DNA of 64,000 nucleotides from contig JAIXMP010000001.1 of the NCBI GenBank assembly GCA_025677815.1, positions 1,054,001-1,118,000 on the forward strand. The letters run 5' to 3'. The first letter of the stretch is position 1. Each line of letters starts with the position of its first letter. Below, piece after piece: positions 49,686 through 61,571 of the stretch. The position numbers and the translations under genes are program-made. The notes beneath the pieces are model-generated. The model had not been told where the DNA came from and did not search any database. It saw nothing but the letters and a program-made list of their open reading frames with translations. The stretch is from Phascolomyces articulosus. Its lineage: Eukaryota; Mucoromycota; Mucoromycetes; Mucorales; Lichtheimiaceae.

Positions 49686-50049
49686 GAAATACTTCTTCCC
49701 GATCAATATTTCTCTTGAGAAAATTTCCCATTTTTTCCCTTTCATACACTTTCTCTGTTTCTCTCATTTTTTTCCCGACTGTGAATATAATATCGAATTT
49801 CTTGGCAAAACGCATAATGGAAATACGTATCCAATCATCCTCTATTGAAAGCATTTCTCCCTCCTTCTTCCCTCTTCTTCTGGTGTATATGACACTTTCT
49901 CTCTATCTTTTTCCCCTGGCGATAAACAAAGCATGACAAATATAAATTGCTGAATAATCCAAATCAAGTATCAAGAAATATATATTTATATAGTTGAAAT
50001 ACAAAATATGTTGAGAAAAAAAAACCATCCATCGATATTTGCCATATTT
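49686..50049. other. Short convergent 3' region
   Basis: This 364-base stretch holds both 3' ends. It has C/T-rich tracts and no gene. Confidence 0.5.
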
Positions 50050-51488
50050 TTACTCGTATTCATAACGAACACCCATACTTTCTTTAGGTGTTAGTCCTAA
50101 TTTACGCATACGATCAGCTTGAACACGTTCACGATTCACCTTGGTCAACTCATCCAATTGTTCCTTTGACATTTGTAAAGTGGGTTTACTAGAAGCAGCT
50201 CTTGCAGCAGCTTGTCGATGTTGTTGTCTATATAATATATATTATACATCCCAATCGATTCATCAATAAATATATAAAAATATGAAACCTTTTTTTTTTT
50301 TTTGTTTGATAACTATCCAAATTCCTACCTTAAAATTTCTTCATCTCTCATCAAATTAATGGAAGAAGTATCTTCGGGCACCTTTTCACCCATTCGCATA
50401 GCATGTTGACGTGCTTCCCATCGTGCCAAATTATAAAACTTTTCATGAGGCATGGTTGCTGTATTATAATCTACAAAAGGAAAAATCTCAACATAAGTTT
50501 CCTGTTTTCCTGTCCATGTATTTTATCCACTAATAAAGTATTTTATGTACCATCCATAAAATCGATAAACATTTCCTTTCGTTTCGATTGTGGTAGTGTC
50601 ATAATATCAGCTTTTTTGACTTCTAATAACCATGCTTGGAATTCCTATATATTTATATATATCATTCACGATGATTAGAACCCTATTTTGCGTCGTACAT
50701 AATCATAGATGATTATTACTTACAGATTCTTTGGTAAAGATACTATAACATTATGGAGCAAGTACAATTAGTTGTTAAGGAAAACAAAAAAAAAAGACAT
50801 CATCGTCTCAAACAAACGAAAATAACCTATGCTTACTCTTCTTCATGAATGATACCGTATTTTCCCCATTCATTACCGACTGATCCCAATCTACTCTTTT
50901 TCTTCTTTTTCGACTTTTTCTATTATTTGTTATATATCATATTGTTTTAATAACAATAATTTATCAACCATCCTTTCGTTCGTTTCATTTTCATATACTT
51001 ATATATATACCTTGGACTTATGCTTTTTATCTTTACTGCTCTTTTTTGATAAACTCTTCTTATGTCGTTTTCTACTACGTCGTTCATCTTCAGACGATGA
51101 AGAACTTTCTTCTGAAGAAGAAACTGAAGAAACAGATCGTGATCGTCGACGTTTGCTGTATATTTGCATGAAAAGAGAAATTTCCATTACTCCCATGTCT
51201 TCTTTTTTTTTTTTTGTAAACCTATCATGTATTCGCTTACAAAGTTATATATATATATATATATACTTACCGGTCTGAACGAGAACTAAGATGACGACGA
51301 TGTCTACGTGAACTATGACCACGATCGGATTCACTATCTTGAGAAGGAGATCTATGGCGATGATGATGATGTCTCCTACTACTACGAGAAGGTGAACGAG
51401 AACGCGAACGATCACGTCGTGACGATGGTGAACGTGATCTTCTCCTTGAAGAAGAGTGGCGTTCGACGGAACGATCCGATCGACCCAT
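50050..51488 (-). CDS. Arg/Ser-rich nuclear protein, conserved C-terminal segment
   Basis: Seven minus-strand exons (51488-51271, 51155-51011, 50919-50837, 50742-50724, 50644-50551, 50470-50329, 50227-50050) give about 292 residues. The first two exons are rich in RS, RH and SE repeats, as in SR splicing proteins. The rest is different: NEWGKYGIIHEE, an EFQAWLLEVKKAD helix, DFMDDYNTATMPHEKFYN and a basic tail ending LGLTPKESMGVRYEYE. I recall a similar tail in unnamed nuclear proteins of plants and other eukaryotes. The fourth exon is only 19 bases and is needed to join IHEED to EFQAW in frame. A role in splicing or RNA processing is inferred from the RS region only. No orthologue name is given. 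Confidence 0.75.
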
Positions 51489-51829
51489 TCTTATATAATA
51501 TTATATTGTGGCAAAAAAAAGAGAGTGCAGGTAGAAAAAAAAAAGAATAATAATGCTCCGTTGTTGCCAGCATTAATATTTTTTTAGGGAGTGAGGAAAT
51601 TCCGATTCAAGTTGTTATTGTGAAAGAGCTGCAAGGAGTGTTCTATCAAGAAGAATTTATATTATTAAAAATGAGGAGTAGACTAACTTGTTTGTTCTTT
51701 TAGAAACATGCATGGATCTGCTAAGTACTTTACAATATTTATAAGACAAGAAACTGTTATTAATCCAGGTTATAAACAACAACTCCTTTTTCTTTCTCCT
51801 TTCTCTTGAATTGTTTATTAAAAAACAAA
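51489..51829. promoter_or_regulatory. Shared divergent promoter of SR-rich and Lon genes
   Basis: The ATGs of two divergent genes are only 341 bases apart, so their promoters must overlap. T/C-rich tracts lie near the plus-strand start at about 51780-51810. No specific factor site was assigned. Co-regulation is possible but not shown. Confidence 0.45.
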
Positions 51830-53883
51830 ATGTCATTATTATTACCAGAGCAGCTTCCAATCCTTCCATTATATGACAAAGTCCTTTTACCATCCATTGT
51901 TACAAACTTTGTTTTATCCGATACTGAAGCCAACCATTTAATCAAGCATGACCTCATTGTATGCATTCCTTTAAAGAAGAAAAACAACAACAGCAACTCC
52001 AGGGGTGACGGTATTAATACCATTACATCTGCCACTGCTATTACTGCTGCTGATGCTTTGAATGATGATTTGAGCCGATTATATCATTTTGGATGTACTG
52101 CCGAAATATTAAAAGTAGACCAATCACTTCCTGGTACAACAGTTTTACATGTTCAAGGTTTATGTCGATCTCGTATTTTGGATATTATTTATGAAGGTGC
52201 TTGTTTTGAAGCTGTATTGAAACATTATTTCTTTACTGAGGAGGATGAACAAGAAAATGAGGAAGATCAAGATGAATTCACACTTTCTAACGACAACAAG
52301 AATAAAAACGATGGTCTTGCTTATCAAGCGACTCAGTTTCGTATTCTATGCAAAGAATACATCACAAGAATGCAAGAATTTAGTGTCTCTGATGTAATTC
52401 TCTTACAATTAACAAAAAGTATGTCAAGGCAACCATTATCCAGTATTATCAGCCTTTTATTCTGTCTTACTGAATCAACGACGTTGAATGATAAACTGCG
52501 CGCGTTGGAAACCGTCCATTTTCAGAAATTATTGGAACTTGGTAATCAAGTGGTCAGCTGTCATTTGCAGGTAAATTTTGTTTATATATACATATATAAA
52601 TGCACAATCGTATCAACAAAAAAGTGGCATATATATAGATGGATATATTTATGTTTTATCTAAATATGTAACGATGTACATTTTAGTGTCTACGAAAATC
52701 AACAGAGATGCAACAAACGCTTGAACAAACGCTTGACAAACATCGTCGCGAATTTTATTTAAGACATCAAGTAAGTATAATAGTGGATTTGGCTGATATC
52801 TTTATATATAAATGTATCTACCCTCAGTGTCTTTTCTTATTCTCTTTTTCATTTTCATGTACTAAACAATGTCTCAACAACAATTACAGTTTCATAGCAT
52901 TGAACGTAACCAAAACAACCATTCATTTGTACTACCACAACAATCAACAAGATTATCAACAGGAAAAAATAATCGATACAATATAACATTTAAAAATATC
53001 AATAATAATGCCATCGACATTATAGCACCTTCGAATGAAGATGATGAAGAACTTGCTGATCTTGTCAATCAATTAAACAAGGCCAACTTGCCACCCTACG
53101 CAAAGTCTGTTGTTATACGAGATCTAAAACGCCTTCGTAAACTGATGCCTTCTACCCCTGAATCTGGTATCTTGCGTAGTTATTTGGAACTTGTGGCTGC
53201 ATTACCATGGCAACAACAACAACAAGAATCTACATCAATTGGTAATCCTCATGCGGATGTTAGTATTGCAGTTGCACAAAAACATTTAGATGCGGATCAT
53301 TATGGGTAAGTGGTTGCTATTTTAATGTTTTGTTTATGTTATTTGCATATTATTGATGCATTCTTTTATTATTATTATTATATTTACAGTTTGGAACAGG
53401 TGAAACGTCGTATATTAGAATATCTTTCCGTCATTAAAGTCAAAAAGGATTTGAGTCCTCCCATTTTATGTTTGGTTGGACCAGTAAGTAAATTAAACAA
53501 GGGATGAGGAGGATGGACCACACGTTAGTGAATATAGAATTTTAAAAAAGGGGGTTTACTATTATTCATTATTAGCCTGGTGTGGGAAAAACAACACTTG
53601 CTCGGTCTATTGCAACGGCTTTGAACCGAAAGTTTTATCGAATGTCACTGGGTAGTATCCGTGATGAAGCTGAAATTCGGTGAGTCCAACATATGTTTTG
53701 TTTCGTGTAATACTTTCAAAGGAAGGGGCAACTTATTAATCATCTTATTCATCCTTTACAGTGGTCATCGACGAACATATGTAGCTGCAATGCCAGGTTT
53801 ACTTATTAATGGAATGCGAAAATGTGGTGTCAAAAACCCTGTCATTCTTCTCGGTAATAATCTTGGATACGAATAAGGGGGTC

Positions 53884-53923
<40 letters not shown>

Positions 53924-55576
53924 ACCTATTTATATCTTGTATTATTATTATTTACTGACAACACACATACAATTCTATTTATAGATGAAATTGACAAGAT
54001 GGTTCAAAATTCACATCAAGGTGATCCAGGTAATATAAACGTATTACTCTACCTTATTTATTCATATAGAAAACAAAATTAAACAAGTATATATATATTA
54101 GCTGCTGCCTTGTTGGAAGTATTGGATCCAAGTCAAAACTCAACATTTATGGATCATTTTTTAAATATCCCTTTTGATCTTTCTCAAGTATTATTTATTG
54201 CCACTGCTAATTCGATGGACACCATTTCTGGACCTTTATTGGATCGTATGGAAGTCGTTCATTTGAGTGGATACACAACCGATGAAAAAATACATATTGC
54301 ACGTTCCTATTTATGGCCGAAACAGTTAGAAGCACACGGTCTCAGCAAGATGGGTATTGAATTATCGGATAGTGCATTGCTTTATGTGATTGAACATTAT
54401 ACGCAAGAAAGTGGTGTACGTAATTTGGATCGAAATATAGCTAGTTTATGTCGATACAAGTGTAAAGAATATGCTGATATGACAGAAAAAACGAGTAAAC
54501 CCAAAAAAATACAACATCATCTGCAAATGTCCTCACCATCACCTAATTTGACATTATCATCGAACTTGAAATCTAATATTGATGTGGATGATATTCATAC
54601 TATCCTTGGTGTAAGTATATTTATACTTTTCAAACTGGCTTTAAGGTCTTTTTTACTCATGAGGTACCACTCATTTTTATTATGATAGGCACCTCGGTTC
54701 GAGTTTGATATGGTGGATGGGGAAGAATCTTTGCCAGGTGTAGTTTTTGGTCTGGCTTATGCACAAGGTGGTTTAGGTGGTATTTTACCAATTGAAGTAA
54801 ATCAAATGCCTGGCCGTGGACGATTGACACTCACAGGTAAAAATTGGACGAATTGATGTATAGAGACTTTGAAGATTAGGACTTATTTCTTTACTCCTTT
54901 TGGTGATGGTGAAAAAATGTATGTATATACAATATACTAACAATACAAAAAAAATGTCGATTTTCTAGGATCATTGGGTGATGTTCTTAAAGAATCAGCT
55001 TATATTGCCATTTCATGGATTAAATCCAATGCTTATGTTTTGGGATTAACTACTTCTCGAAAAGAAGAACTATTATCAGATATGGATTTGCACATACATA
55101 TGCCTAATGGGGCTTTACCCAAGGAGGGTCCTTCTGCAGGTAAATCTCATTGGATTTGAATAGCCAAGAAACTCAATCCTTTTGTTTTTTTTCTGTTGTT
55201 TCAGTTATACACGTAATAACAATACGAACTTAAAACAAAAATAGGCATTACAATGGTTATGGCCATCGTTTCTTTATTATCGGGTAAACCTGTACCTAAG
55301 ACAACAGCAATGACAGGCGAGATTACCTTGCGGGGACAAATTAGAGCCATTGGCGGGGTCAAGGAAAAAGTCATTTCAGCTCATCGAGCAGGCGTAGAGC
55401 GTATTCTATTACCAGTAACCAATCAACGAGATATTCTTCAAGATGTACCTGAAAATATCCGCCAATCAATCAAGTTCGTTTATTGTAAATCATTATGGGA
55501 TGCAGTGGAGGCTTGTTTTGATTACGATGGTCTGAATACTATGAAATGTTCTACAAGATATGCTAGTCATTTATAA
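51830..55576 (+). CDS. Peroxisomal-type Lon protease
   Basis: Eleven exons in phase: 51830-52570, 52687-52770, 52890-53305, 53390-53483, 53576-53679, 53762-53853, 53985-54029, 54102-54610, 54689-54836, 54969-55139 and 55245-55576, about 911 residues. The Lon N-domain fills the first exon. The AAA+ module has Walker A PGVGKTT at 446-452, formed by joining exons 4 and 5, and Walker B VILLDEID at about 507-514. The protease domain has Ser800 in GPSAG and Lys843 in GGVKEK. These are 43 residues apart, as in E. coli Lon (679 and 722). The protein ends Ser-His-Leu, a PTS1-like signal, and lacks a mitochondrial presequence (it begins [14 protein letters not shown]). Peroxisomal Lon removes damaged matrix proteins. 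In-frame stops in the introns confirm the splices. Confidence 0.92.
53887..53920. repeat. (GA)n microsatellite in Lon intron 6
   Basis: About seventeen AG units lie inside the intron between exons 6 and 7. Confidence 0.9.
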
Positions 55577-55922
55577 TGAAACGAAATTATAATAGTTTAT
55601 CAAAAAAAAAAGTAGTTTATCATTGTATGATATGTGTTTTACATTCATTTTATTATTAATAATAATATTTTCTCTTTCTCTTTCTCTTTTTTATCATTAT
55701 TTTTTCTTTTAATATATACCAATGAAATACAGTCATTTGAAGTCAATGTTTCAGTCGATCCTTGTGAATCTCTATCGTTCCTGAAAAACTGAAACATATC
55801 ACCATGATATATTGAGCGACTTTCGGTGAGAAAAACAGAAGAATTTGAACACCTATTTTCTTCTCCTTTTGTTTATTTAGTTCCTTTCTTCTTCTTTCAC
55901 ACATACAACAACAATAATAAAA
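55577..55922. other. Intergenic between Lon and F-box genes
   Basis: A 346-base stretch holding the Lon 3' end and the F-box promoter. It contains inverted 9-mers ATGTTTCAG (55746-55754) and CTGAAACAT (55789-55797) and a C/T-rich tract before the next ATG. Confidence 0.45.
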
Positions 55923-56975
55923 ATGCTTCAAGAATTACCACCTGAATTATTATCCTCTATATCCTCCTATCTCTCATTAGAAAGTGCCAGTGCATTGTCA
56001 CTCACATGTAATCACTGCTACTGGGCTGTTTTGCCTGTGATATACCATGACCTTTCCATTACAAAACCAGAAGAACTCTTTGCTCTTTCCTCAAGACTTT
56101 CCAAAAACAAGTTATATGCAGAACGTGCCAGTCGATATGTCCGTTCCTTATCCATTGTCGATCATTCACAACGAACATTGGCACGCTATGCCGTCACGTC
56201 CGTCTTAGACCATGTTCTTTCTGGATGGGAATTATTAGAACAACAAGAAGAGCAAGAAACCATGATGGACGAATACTATCCTGAGGAGGAGACGGTTGAT
56301 AATGAACGATATAGTAACAAAAATATGCAAAAGAAGAAACATCATGTACAATCCATGGCCACCATCCTGGATAATTTATTCCCACGTCTTGTAAATTTAA
56401 CAATGGAATTTGATCAAATTGCCAAAGGACTCCGGTTTGGAAAGAGACAACAAGATATCGATGTATTCTCACCAACAAACACAGTTATTCGTTTCTGTGG
56501 TAATTTAAAGTTGATGAATTATCGCCCATGTCACCCACATCACCTGTATTCCCTATTGTTTCCATTTGCCAAATGTACACAATTGACATTACATACACGA
56601 CCTTACTTGTCTCTATGTGCAGCTATTCAAGACTCACTGTTGATGGATCAAGATATTGAAGCACTTATTCGATTAGACTTGAAATATTTGGAACGATTGG
56701 AATTAGCCTATGTGGATGATTTTTTGGATGTGCAAAAGCTTTGTCAATTGGTCAAATCTTTACCGAATCTTAACCAACTTTCACTAGAATGGATTTTGCC
56801 ACCATCATTGGATTACTATGATGAACTAGGAAAATGTTTGATTCAATTATCATTATACCCAGGTCCAATGACTCGATTGAAGAGTACTTATTCTGTATTG
56901 TTTCAACATCACCCATCACCGTCTGCACACACTGATACAGTCTCTCCTCTTTTATCATCCATGAGAGTTTATTAA
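55923..56975 (+). CDS. F-box-like protein with LRR-like C-terminal region
   Basis: A single exon encodes 350 residues. The start reads MLQELPPELLSSISSYLSL and continues through LTCNHCYWAVLPVIYHDLSI, the classical F-box pattern (LP-x-E-L-x-x-I-x-x-YL...C...W). F-boxes bind Skp1 to build SCF ubiquitin ligases. The rest has repeated Leu-rich strands (LVNLTMEFDQIA, KLMNYRP, LDLKYLERLELAYVDDF, LPNLNQLSLEW) that suggest irregular leucine-rich repeats for substrate binding. An acidic low-complexity insert sits at about residues 105-135. The substrate is unknown. Such fungal F-box proteins form large families, so no gene name is given. Confidence 0.8.
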   Translation: MLQELPPELLSSISSYLSLESASALSLTCNHCYWAVLPVIYHDLSITKPEELFALSSRLSKNKLYAERASRYVRSLSIVDHSQRTLARYAVTSVLDHVLSGWELLEQQEEQETMMDEYYPEEETVDNERYSNKNMQKKKHHVQSMATILDNLFPRLVNLTMEFDQIAKGLRFGKRQQDIDVFSPTNTVIRFCGNLKLMNYRPCHPHHLYSLLFPFAKCTQLTLHTRPYLSLCAAIQDSLLMDQDIEALIRLDLKYLERLELAYVDDFLDVQKLCQLVKSLPNLNQLSLEWILPPSLDYYDELGKCLIQLSLYPGPMTRLKSTYSVLFQHHPSPSAHTDTVSPLLSSMRVY

Positions 56976-57473
56976 TTACGTTTCCTTTTTTTTTTGTTGT
57001 TGACATTCGGTGTTCAATATTTATACACTATAAATTAATATTCCACATATAATAATTATTGTTTTCCCCTCCTTTTATCCTCTTTTTACTAATACTGAAT
57101 AATTCACTTTGTACCAGTTCTCCTTGTCTGAAATATTTTTATATCTATCTATCAAATAAACTGTAATTTTTTACCATCAACTTGTTGATTTTTTTTTTTT
57201 TCAAATAGCTGATACATAAGTTTCACTTCTGTAGAATTGTCTTGTTCGAATCTTTTTGGCCAAATGGTTCATATTTTTTTCTCTTATACCACTCCGATAA
57301 AAGAGAATTCAACACTATGACAATATAAAAAGCTATAAAAAGAATTACATGAGAATGCTAATTTATTTGGTATTATGCACGATATATGAAATGTTATTGG
57401 AAGGATATGTAATCAAAATAAGAAAAGTAATGTTTTCTTTTTCCATCAAGTAGCCAATTACTTATGGGTATAG
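56976..57473. other. Convergent 3' region
   Basis: About 500 bases of AT-rich DNA between the F-box and Cys/His-rich genes. No gene found. Confidence 0.45.
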
Positions 57474-58121
57474 TTAATCATCTGACTCTTTATCAATCAA
57501 TCCCTCCCAACCGCGTAAAGATAATAAATCTGTATCAATATCATTTGAATGTAATAATCGTTTGGGACGTGTAAAAGCAGTGTTTTTAGCCACAAGAGAC
57601 CATGTACATTTTGATCTGGCACCATGGGAATCATCTACGTGAACATTATGGTGGGGACACTTGAATGCATATCGTTCATGCCAGTATCCATAATCCTCTT
57701 CCCTTTCTTCTTCTTTATGTGTACTCCTGACATCAGTGAGACCCACAAGTGTTGCTGATAAGTGGCAGTGACACGTTGGTGCAGCTAGGAATTTCTTTGG
57801 ATAATCATTGGCACAGCCAAAAAGTATACAATACGCGTAATTGAAAAACGGACATACGTTTAATTCCGGGTCGTTTTGATTCACATCCTTACAGCTTAGT
57901 AACTGTCGTCGAAATTGATGCCACGCATGTTCATGAATATGAAAGTCACAGACATGTTCTGCATCTTGATTTTGAAATTCATGGCAATCATAGCTAACGC
58001 CCAAATAACCATCCGTTCGAAAAGCTGACTTGCCACAAAAACATTCTGGAGGATCAGTCATAAGCTGCAATTTGCCTTCAATGTTTGGAAGAAACCATAA
58101 TTGTACCATGCAATTCATCAT
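57474..58121 (-). CDS. Cys/His-rich protein with two GRF-like zinc units
   Basis: A single exon encodes 215 residues; I do not recognise a named family. Unit one has Cys27, Cys29, Cys46 and Cys58 in CFCGKSA, YDCHEF and CDFHIHEHAW. Unit two has Cys117, Cys119, Cys155 and Cys172 in CHCHLSAT, YAFKCPHH and KCTW. Both follow C-x-C-x3-A, then aromatic-x-Cys, then Cys plus an aromatic, which is the layout of GRF zinc fingers that bind single-stranded nucleic acid. The second unit has a charged insert (EEEREED). Additional Cys/His lie between the units. No signal peptide is seen. A nucleic-acid role is inference; a secondary metal-binding structure is the more cautious reading. Start is the first Met (MMNCMVQLW). 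Confidence 0.7.
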   Translation of the reverse strand: MMNCMVQLWFLPNIEGKLQLMTDPPECFCGKSAFRTDGYLGVSYDCHEFQNQDAEHVCDFHIHEHAWHQFRRQLLSCKDVNQNDPELNVCPFFNYAYCILFGCANDYPKKFLAAPTCHCHLSATLVGLTDVRSTHKEEEREEDYGYWHERYAFKCPHHNVHVDDSHGARSKCTWSLVAKNTAFTRPKRLLHSNDIDTDLLSLRGWEGLIDKESDD

Positions 58122-59563
58122 TTTAGACTACGTAAATAATATGATGGACAATGTTTGGATTTTTCAATCTTTTTAACATTTTACAAGGAACGCCATACTT
58201 ACAAGAAAAAATAAGTGTACCTACCTTTTTTCTAAAGAAAAAATAAAAGAGAAAAAAAGATTGTTTGTTTCAATAAAAAACGAATCAAATAATCCCAACG
58301 TGTAAGGACTACAATCTATATAAAATGTTGTATACTCCTACATACATTAAACACTACGGGAAAGAAACTTATTAAATCTTGTTCATTCTGGTAATTTCAA
58401 TAAAATTGGTCTAAACAGATATTTTATTGAAATTACCAGAATGAACAAGATTTAACAAGTTTCTTTTTTCCCGTAGTGAAAATCTGTTTTCATTATTTGA
58501 GCACTTTTTTTCAATAACGTAGATGTTCCCACCTTGGATGAAATCATTATCGTAATACATATGGTTATAATAGTCAAGTTACTTAGGCTTAATTCACGGT
58601 TGCTTGATGTGGCAGCTTACTTCACTCTACTTCCTAAGCAAACACCTGCTGTTGTCTAACACACGTACTTGGTATATTTTGCAAGAGGCTGGATCTACAT
58701 ATACGAGGAATTTGATTAAACCATCTCCTTTTTGTTTTGGAATATGCATGAATGAAGTGGTGACATAATAAGCTAAAATTAGATCGAGGAGTCAAAATCG
58801 ACAAGGTGTTAGTTAAAGTGATGTCATTCGATGGCATACTAGTAGAATGTGTTTGACCATTTTTTTTTATTACAAACAAATAATTATGTTACCATGAAAA
58901 TCGAGGATAGTTTCAGTCTTTCGAAAAGAAATCGGGCTTTTTCCAGCATGCATATACGTACATAAGACTACAGGTTTTGCTAAACTACAAGAACAATATT
59001 CCATATGATGAATAAACCTTCTCGTGGCCAAATCTATCTTCCCGTGATAATAAAAATGTCTGGGACTCTAGATAATATTACATGTGATTGTCACCGTATT
59101 ATCCTTTTAACACGATACACACTTCTACAAGATGAATTAAAAAGTAAACAATTTTAAGGAATGTATGGCACTTCTATTAGTATTTGCATAATCTAAAAAA
59201 AGAGTAGTTTAGGAAAAATAGCCCTGCATTATTATTTTTAGACTTCATTATTTTAGCTAAAAGTCAATCTTGTAGGAATGGAGTCTCCAGTTGTTGTTTA
59301 CTGTCAAATTTAACTTTTTTCATCTTTATATATATATATATATTCTAGTTTAATACAAGTAAACAACAAGAACATTGTCCGGTGATAATCAAAGCAACTT
59401 CTGCTTCTCCTTTTCCTTTCATTATCAATTTTTAATTATATAACCCCACTATCCTTTTGTTCTACTTTTTTTCAGCTTCTTTTTCTTCTGAAAAAAAGGT
59501 CAATTTTTATATATATATTATTATACTATTTCCCAAGGAAAAAAGTAATAAATCATATTCAAT
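58122..59563. other. Divergent region between Cys/His-rich and MFS genes
   Basis: Apart from the palindromic element listed separately, this holds no gene. The last 240 bases before the MFS start include C/T-rich tracts and TATATA runs that could serve as its promoter. Confidence 0.45.
58352..58478. mobile_element. 127-bp palindromic MITE with CACTACGGG ends
   Basis: The left arm (58352-58406) and right arm (58421-58478) are reverse complements except for one substitution and a three-base length difference in an A/T run; a 14-base centre separates them. The outer ends are CACTACGGG...CCCGTAGTG. Both sides are flanked by AAA, consistent with a 3-bp target duplication, though A-rich context weakens that. 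The CACTA start plus 3-bp duplication fits a non-autonomous element of the CACTA (EnSpm) type; this class is inferred. No open frame is present, so it would need a transposase elsewhere. Confidence 0.7.
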
Positions 59564-61571
59564 ATGGAACGGAAAAATGAACAAGAAAATCAGTTTATTC
59601 AACTATTAAAGGCAAGAATATGGATTAGACCTCCTGTTGACAGAGACCCTCGACTATTTTCCAATAAAATAAAACTGGGTGCCATGGTCCTTGTAATGTT
59701 CTCAGCTTCAATGCCAGGATTCTCAAGTACCATTTATTTTCCAGGTACATGTTATGGGGGAGTTTTTAAATAGGTGTTGTATATAGAATTGTAAATCGTT
59801 GTTGCAGTTGCATATACTAGAATAAAAAGAATAGTATAGTAATTAATGGTAATATTGGATTCATTGTTTTAGGTCTTCCAAGTATAACAGAAGACCTTGA
59901 TTCTTCACCTATTGCAACGATATTGACAGCTGCATTATTCGTTTTATTTATGGGTATTGCACCATTGTTTTGGGGCTCAATTTCAGATTATTATCAGATG
60001 CGTCGTTTCTTGCTAGTTATCTCAATGGTTATTTTTACGGGTTCATCTCTTGGGTGTGCCTTGATCAATGATATTCGTGGCCTTATCGTCCTTCGATGTA
60101 TTCAATCTGTAGGTGCTTCGGCAGCTATGGCTGTGGGGGGCGGTTGTCTTGCAGATTTATATAATGTCGAAAATCGTGGTGGGCCTATGAGTAGCTTTTT
60201 TCTTTCGATGTTTATTGGTCCATTAATTGGTAACTTTATTACTCTTATTATTTATATCATAATGAAACTTTTATTATTTTGTATGATTTATTAACTTTTC
60301 ATATGTAATCATAAAACCAGGCCCTATCATTGGTGGGTTTTTATCAATGACAAGTTTATCATGGAGAGCTACATTTTGGTGTACTGTTGGATTGGGAGGC
60401 CTTATTTGTATTACAACGTTTGTATTTATGCCTGAGACTTATCGTGACAATAAAAAATTTGATGTCATTAATAATTCACCTCATACAATATCACCAACAC
60501 CAGTAACATTAGTATCTGCTGTATCCAATAATGATACAACAATCAATGAACAGGATATTTCAGGAACTGATGCAATTGCTATTAATTCCCATGACCATAT
60601 TAATAACAGCAAGGAATGTCGACTACCAAATCATGGACAGGTGTTAAACAAGAAAAAGGTCTTTAATCCCATCCGTCCATTTTTATTACTTCGTTATCCT
60701 CATGTCATGTTGCCATCACTTATTAGTGGTATCGTCTTTGGTTGCTTTTTCGCCACTGAAGCCGTACTTCCAATCCTGTATGAACAAATATATGGCTTTG
60801 TCGCATGGCAAATAGGTATGTTCCCATTTTTGATAATGATATATAATAGTAGCGTAGTTATAGTAGGAAATCAAACATTAGTTACCTGCAGTTATTGTAT
60901 TTGAAATATAATAACATATTAATAACATGTATATGATACTGTATATTACAGGCCTGTGTTATCTTGGTGCTGGAATAGGTAGTGTATGTGGTGCAGTTCT
61001 ACAAGGATATATTTCTGATCGATTGCTTTTGCATGCACGTGCTAAACGTGATGGAGTTAAGGTTGTTGAGGATCGTATTGGAATTAATCTTTGGCCATGC
61101 TGCTTGGTATTAATACCCCTTGGTTTACTATTATTTGGTTGGAGTCTTGAATATAAAATGTCACACTGGATTGGCATCGTTGGATTTGGGTATATATTGC
61201 GTTCGCAAATATATATGTAAATTATGCATTATCCATAATTTTTACACTAACCAAAAAAATAATAATTTTGGATTTATAGAATTCAAACGTTTGGTATGAA
61301 TCAACTTTTACCGGAAATGAATGCCTATCTTTTAGATGCCATGTCTGGTCAGGGTGCATCTGTTACGGCAGCTTCAATCTCAGTTCGTATGGTAATAGCA
61401 TGTGTTTTGGCTTTATTTGCTTCCTCCTTGCTTGATGCACTTGGTGCAGGATATCTTTTTGTTCTTTTTGCTGGTCTGTCTTGGATAGCGGCTATCATGA
61501 TGTTTATTAACAAGAGATATGGGCAAGCAATGCGTCATCATTATGGGTTTGAACAAAATGGCGAAACTTAA
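59564..61571 (+). CDS. MFS drug:H+ antiporter-type transporter
   Basis: Five exons in phase (59564-59744, 59873-60229, 60321-60815, 60952-61189, 61280-61571) give about 520 residues, usual for a 12-helix MFS protein. The charged cytosolic head is followed by the first helix near residues 36-58. Motif A is seen as WGSISDYYQMRR at 94-105. Helices then follow through GPIIGGFLSM, with a long polar central loop of Ser/Thr/Asn in exon 3 and the remaining helices in exons 3 to 5. The sequence LPSITEDLDSSP resembles the DHA1 group (Qdr/Aqr/Dtr type), which exports drugs, weak acids or polyamines. The substrate cannot be told. Two exon joins rebuild Gly-rich helix segments (PLIGPIIGG, FGIQTFGMNQ), supporting the model. 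Confidence 0.87.

Noticed and set aside
55746..55797. Inverted 9-mers upstream of the F-box gene
   Set aside because: Short and AT-rich; no evidence that they exceed chance.
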